Source: an uncultured Elusimicrobia bacterium (lineage in GTDB: Bacteria; Elusimicrobiota; Elusimicrobia; Elusimicrobiales; Elusimicrobiaceae). From it: a DNA stretch of 64,000 nt. This document shows positions 61,713 to 64,000 of the stretch, one piece after another. The translations under genes and the position numbers were made by a program. The DNA lies in assembly GCA_947306425.1 (NCBI GenBank), contig CAMZGO010000001.1:124001-188000 (forward strand). The letters run 5' to 3'. Positions within the stretch are counted from its first letter, which is position 1. Each line of letters begins with the position of its first letter. The notes below the pieces were generated by a model that worked only from the letters and a program-made list of their open reading frames with translations, was not told the origin of the DNA and made no database searches.

Positions 61713-62192
61713 CTACCATTTAAAGTGTGCAAAGGCACGGTTTGCTTCTGCCATTTTGTGAGTATCTTCACGTTTTTTAAAGGCAGTTCCTTCTTTTTTG
61801 GAACCCAAAATAATTTCTTCGGCTAATTTTTCAGCCATAGGGCGCCCTTTGCGTCCTTGTGCGGCAGAAAGTAACCAGCGCATTGCAACAGAAGTACTTC
61901 TTAAAGGTTTTACTTCAACAGGCACTTGATAAGTTGCACCGCCGACTCTGCGGGCTTTAACCTCTAAAAGAGGGCGGACATTTTCAATACATTTATTGAA
62001 AACTTCCATAGGATCTGCTTTGGTTTTTGCTTTAATAATATCTAAAGCATCAAAAACGATTTTTTCAGCAGTGGCTTTCTTCCCTTCAAAATTAATTTTA
62101 TTAATGAACCTTGCCATCAGGACAGAATTATATTTATAATCTGCCGGGGGAAGCGGACGGCGGTCTCTTGGTCTTAAACCTTTTCTAGGCAT
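61713..62192 (-). CDS. rpsG: 30S ribosomal protein S7
   Basis: S7 starts assembly of the 30S head and represses the str operon in E. coli. The 159-aa sequence has [20 protein letters not shown] at the start, [37 protein letters not shown] and a C-terminal [13 protein letters not shown]. It is 6 nt upstream of fusA and 14 nt downstream of rpsL. Confidence 0.98.
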   Translation of the reverse strand: MPRKGLRPRDRRPLPPADYKYNSVLMARFINKINFEGKKATAEKIVFDALDIIKAKTKADPMEVFNKCIENVRPLLEVKARRVGGATYQVPVEVKPLRSTSVAMRWLLSAAQGRKGRPMAEKLAEEIILGSKKEGTAFKKREDTHKMAEANRAFAHFKW

Positions 62193-62206
62193 ACTAAGTT
62201 AATCTC

Positions 62207-62587
62207 CTATTTACCAGCTTTAGGCCTTTTTACACCGTAAAGTGAACGGCCTTGCTTTCTATTTTCTACGCCGCTTGCGTCTAAGGCGCCGCGGATAATG
62301 TGATATCTTACACCCGGTAAGTCTTTAACACGTCCGCCGCGAACTAACACGATGGAGTGTTCTTGTAAGTTATGTCCTACACCCGGAATATAAGCGGTTA
62401 CTTCCATTTTGGAGGTTAACTTCACACGGGCAACCTTTCTCAAAGCTGAGTTCGGCTTTTTAGGGGTTGTCGTATACACACGGGTGCAAACGCCACGTCT
62501 TTGCGGGCAGCTGTTTAAAGCCGGAGCTTTTGTTTTAAACTCCGTTTTGCTTCTGCCGTGTTTGATTAATTGATTTACTGTCGGCAT
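62207..62587 (-). CDS. rpsL: 30S ribosomal protein S12
   Basis: S12 lies at the decoding centre. The 126-aa sequence has [14 protein letters not shown] at the start, the streptomycin-sensitive [18 protein letters not shown] loop with Lys in the classical position, and [25 protein letters not shown]. It directly follows rpoC (19 nt). Confidence 0.98.
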   Translation of the reverse strand: MPTVNQLIKHGRSKTEFKTKAPALNSCPQRRGVCTRVYTTTPKKPNSALRKVARVKLTSKMEVTAYIPGVGHNLQEHSIVLVRGGRVKDLPGVRYHIIRGALDASGVENRKQGRSLYGVKRPKAGK

Positions 62588-62606
62588 TTATTTATTTTCT
62601 CCTGTT

Positions 62607-64000
62607 TTATTTTGCTTTCTCTTCAAATTCTCGCTTGATATTTTTGGTAGCTATACCTGTTCCTGCGGGAATTAAATGGCCTACAATTACGTTTTCTTTG
62701 AGGCCTTCTAAGTCGTCAACTTGCCCTTTGATAGCTGCATCTGTTAACACGCGGGTTGTTTCCTGGAAGCTGGCTGCTGAGATAAATGACTCAGACGCCA
62801 AAGATGCTTTACTGATACCAAGTAAGATAGGTTTTGCAAAAGCAGGTTTTTTACCTTCTGCTTCTAAACGTTCATTTTCCTTTCTATACTCGGATTTGCT
62901 AACAATTTGGCCTTTTAAGAAGGTTGAATCCCCAACTTCTTGGATCTTCACATTGCTTAACATTTGGCGAACGATAACTTCAATATGTTTATCGTTAATT
63001 GTAACACCCTGTAAGCGGTAAACCTCCTGAATGGCGTTAAGCAAGAATTCCTGCACTTCTTGAATATCCTTCACGCGCAGCACGTCGTGCGGATCTATAG
63101 CACCATCGGTTAAAGCATCACCTTTTGCAACTTTATCTCCGGTGTAAACTCTTAAGTGTTTACCTTGCGGAATCGGGTAATGCTTTTCTTGTTGAATTTC
63201 CTCATTACTAAGGACTACCTCAGTCAAGCCCTTAGAAGAGGTTTCTAAGCGAATCACACCTGCAAATTCTGCGATAATGGCGGGGTTTCTGGGCGTTCTG
63301 GCTTCAAACAATTCTGCAATACGCGGCAAACCGCCCGTGATATCTTTTGTACCGCCTGTTTCTTTAGCAATTTTTGCTAAAATATCACCCGCTTGAACTT
63401 CTTCACCTTCTTCAACTAATAAGATAGTATCAATAGTTAAAGGGTAAGGAACTTTATCTATAATAATGCGCGGGTTTTTGCGGCCCATTTTGCTGGCGGT
63501 AATTTTGCGTTCAATAATACCTGTAACTTTGTTGCGCTCTTCCTGAAGTGTGATACCTTCCACAACATCAAGGAGTTTAATTTTACCGTTTCTTTCAGCA
63601 ATCAAAGGTAATGAGTGAGGGTCCCATTCAGCCATAATGGTATCTTTGGTAACTTTTGATTTATCGTCAACCAAAATTTTTGCACCGTACGGGATTTTAT
63701 ACTCTTTAACATTGCCTTTTTCATCTTCTACAAAGATTGAGCCGTTTCTGGAAAGACAGAGTTTATTTTCAAATCTGTCTTCAATAATTTTAATATCTTT
63801 AAAGGTAACTTTACCGTTAATTTCTGCCATCGCTTGGGAACGGCTTAAAACACGTGATGCCGCACCACCGATGTGGAAGGTTCTCAAAGTTAACTGTGTA
63901 CCAGGTTCACCGATTGATTGCGCTGCAATAATACCTACCGTATCACCGACACGCGCAAGCATACCGGTTGCCAAACTGTTACCGTAACATTTCGCACAAA
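62607..64000 (-). CDS. rpoC: RNA polymerase beta' subunit, C-terminal part (cut by window edge)
   Basis: The last 464 codons of beta' are present; the gene continues beyond base 64000. The visible N-terminal residues, in the frame from 63998, read CAKCYGNSLATGMLARVGDT, the end of a zinc-binding Cys cluster, followed by GIIAAQSIGEPGTQLTLRTF at the start of the bridge-helix-distal and trigger-loop region and the C-terminal clamp segments. The first ATG in view is not the gene start. rpsL follows after 19 nt, so rpoC and the str genes probably form one transcription unit. Confidence 0.96.
   Translation of the reverse strand, partial: CAKCYGNSLATGMLARVGDTVGIIAAQSIGEPGTQLTLRTFHIGGAASRVLSRSQAMAEINGKVTFKDIKIIEDRFENKLCLSRNGSIFVEDEKGNVKEYKIPYGAKILVDDKSKVTKDTIMAEWDPHSLPLIAERNGKIKLLDVVEGITLQEERNKVTGIIERKITASKMGRKNPRIIIDKVPYPLTIDTILLVEEGEEVQAGDILAKIAKETGGTKDITGGLPRIAELFEARTPRNPAIIAEFAGVIRLETSSKGLTEVVLSNEEIQQEKHYPIPQGKHLRVYTGDKVAKGDALTDGAIDPHDVLRVKDIQEVQEFLLNAIQEVYRLQGVTINDKHIEVIVRQMLSNVKIQEVGDSTFLKGQIVSKSEYRKENERLEAEGKKPAFAKPILLGISKASLASESFISAASFQETTRVLTDAAIKGQVDDLEGLKENVIVGHLIPAGTGIATKNIKREFEEKAK

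Overview
This is an AT-rich window from a Gram-negative bacterium. The diderm evidence is a heptose epimerase (HldD), a Wza-type lipoprotein, a POTRA/beta-barrel protein and other barrel proteins ending in Phe. My best guess is the phylum Elusimicrobiota (Elusimicrobium-like). It rests on four scattered type IV pilin-like genes and the general gene style; no 16S rRNA gene is present, so the assignment is inference.

Layout. 1-9.9 kb: the S10-spc ribosomal protein operon on the minus strand, rpsJ to secY, with rpmD (L30) absent from its usual place. 10.1-14.1 kb: a capsule/exopolysaccharide operon (O-antigen ligase-like protein, Wza, Wzc-type BY-kinase). 14.2-18 kb: tRNA-Leu, an AI-2E family permease, a pilin and deoB, separated by repeat-rich spacers. 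18-25.5 kb: the ATP synthase operon (atpI/Z-B-E-F-H-A-hldD-G-D-C), interrupted by the heptose epimerase gene. 25.7-32.7 kb: a TPR gene with a structured RNA in front of it, guaC, a sigma-70 factor, apt, an alkaline phosphatase and a gene split by an in-frame stop. 32.8-35.2 kb: rpmG-tRNA-Trp-secE-nusG-rplK-rplA, ended by a terminator, so rplJ-rplL-rpoB do not follow. 35.2-42.1 kb: a second pilin, an MscS channel, a barrel protein, nagB-nagA, a lipoprotein, and tRNA-Arg plus cca. 42.3-49.6 kb: a small repeat protein, two outer-membrane proteins, glycerate kinase (frame-fused to one of them), recN, nadK and a second TPR gene with its own structured RNA. 49.9-52.3 kb: thyX-glgC-ybeY. 52.3-57.8 kb: a third pilin, two consecutive ECF-sigma/membrane-protein/secreted-protein modules, a ferritin-like protein and a fourth pilin. 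58.3-64 kb: the str operon (rpoC end, rpsL, rpsG, fusA, tuf). The str and S10 clusters are adjacent in many bacteria; here about 48 kb separates them.

The most striking find is a pair of about 210-nt structured RNAs (26147-26353 and 49575-49797, minus strand). Each has its own promoter and intrinsic terminator and precedes one of two paralogous small TPR genes. Their sequences have largely diverged, but the helices are kept, including a pairing between the terminator loop and an upstream segment. This is base-pair covariation and suggests a functional switch or a stand-alone RNA paired with a protein family. Also notable are pilin promoters with T15 tracts inside the -35/-10 spacer, a mosaic intergenic repeat family, the glycerate kinase/outer-membrane protein frame fusion, and hldD inside the atp operon.
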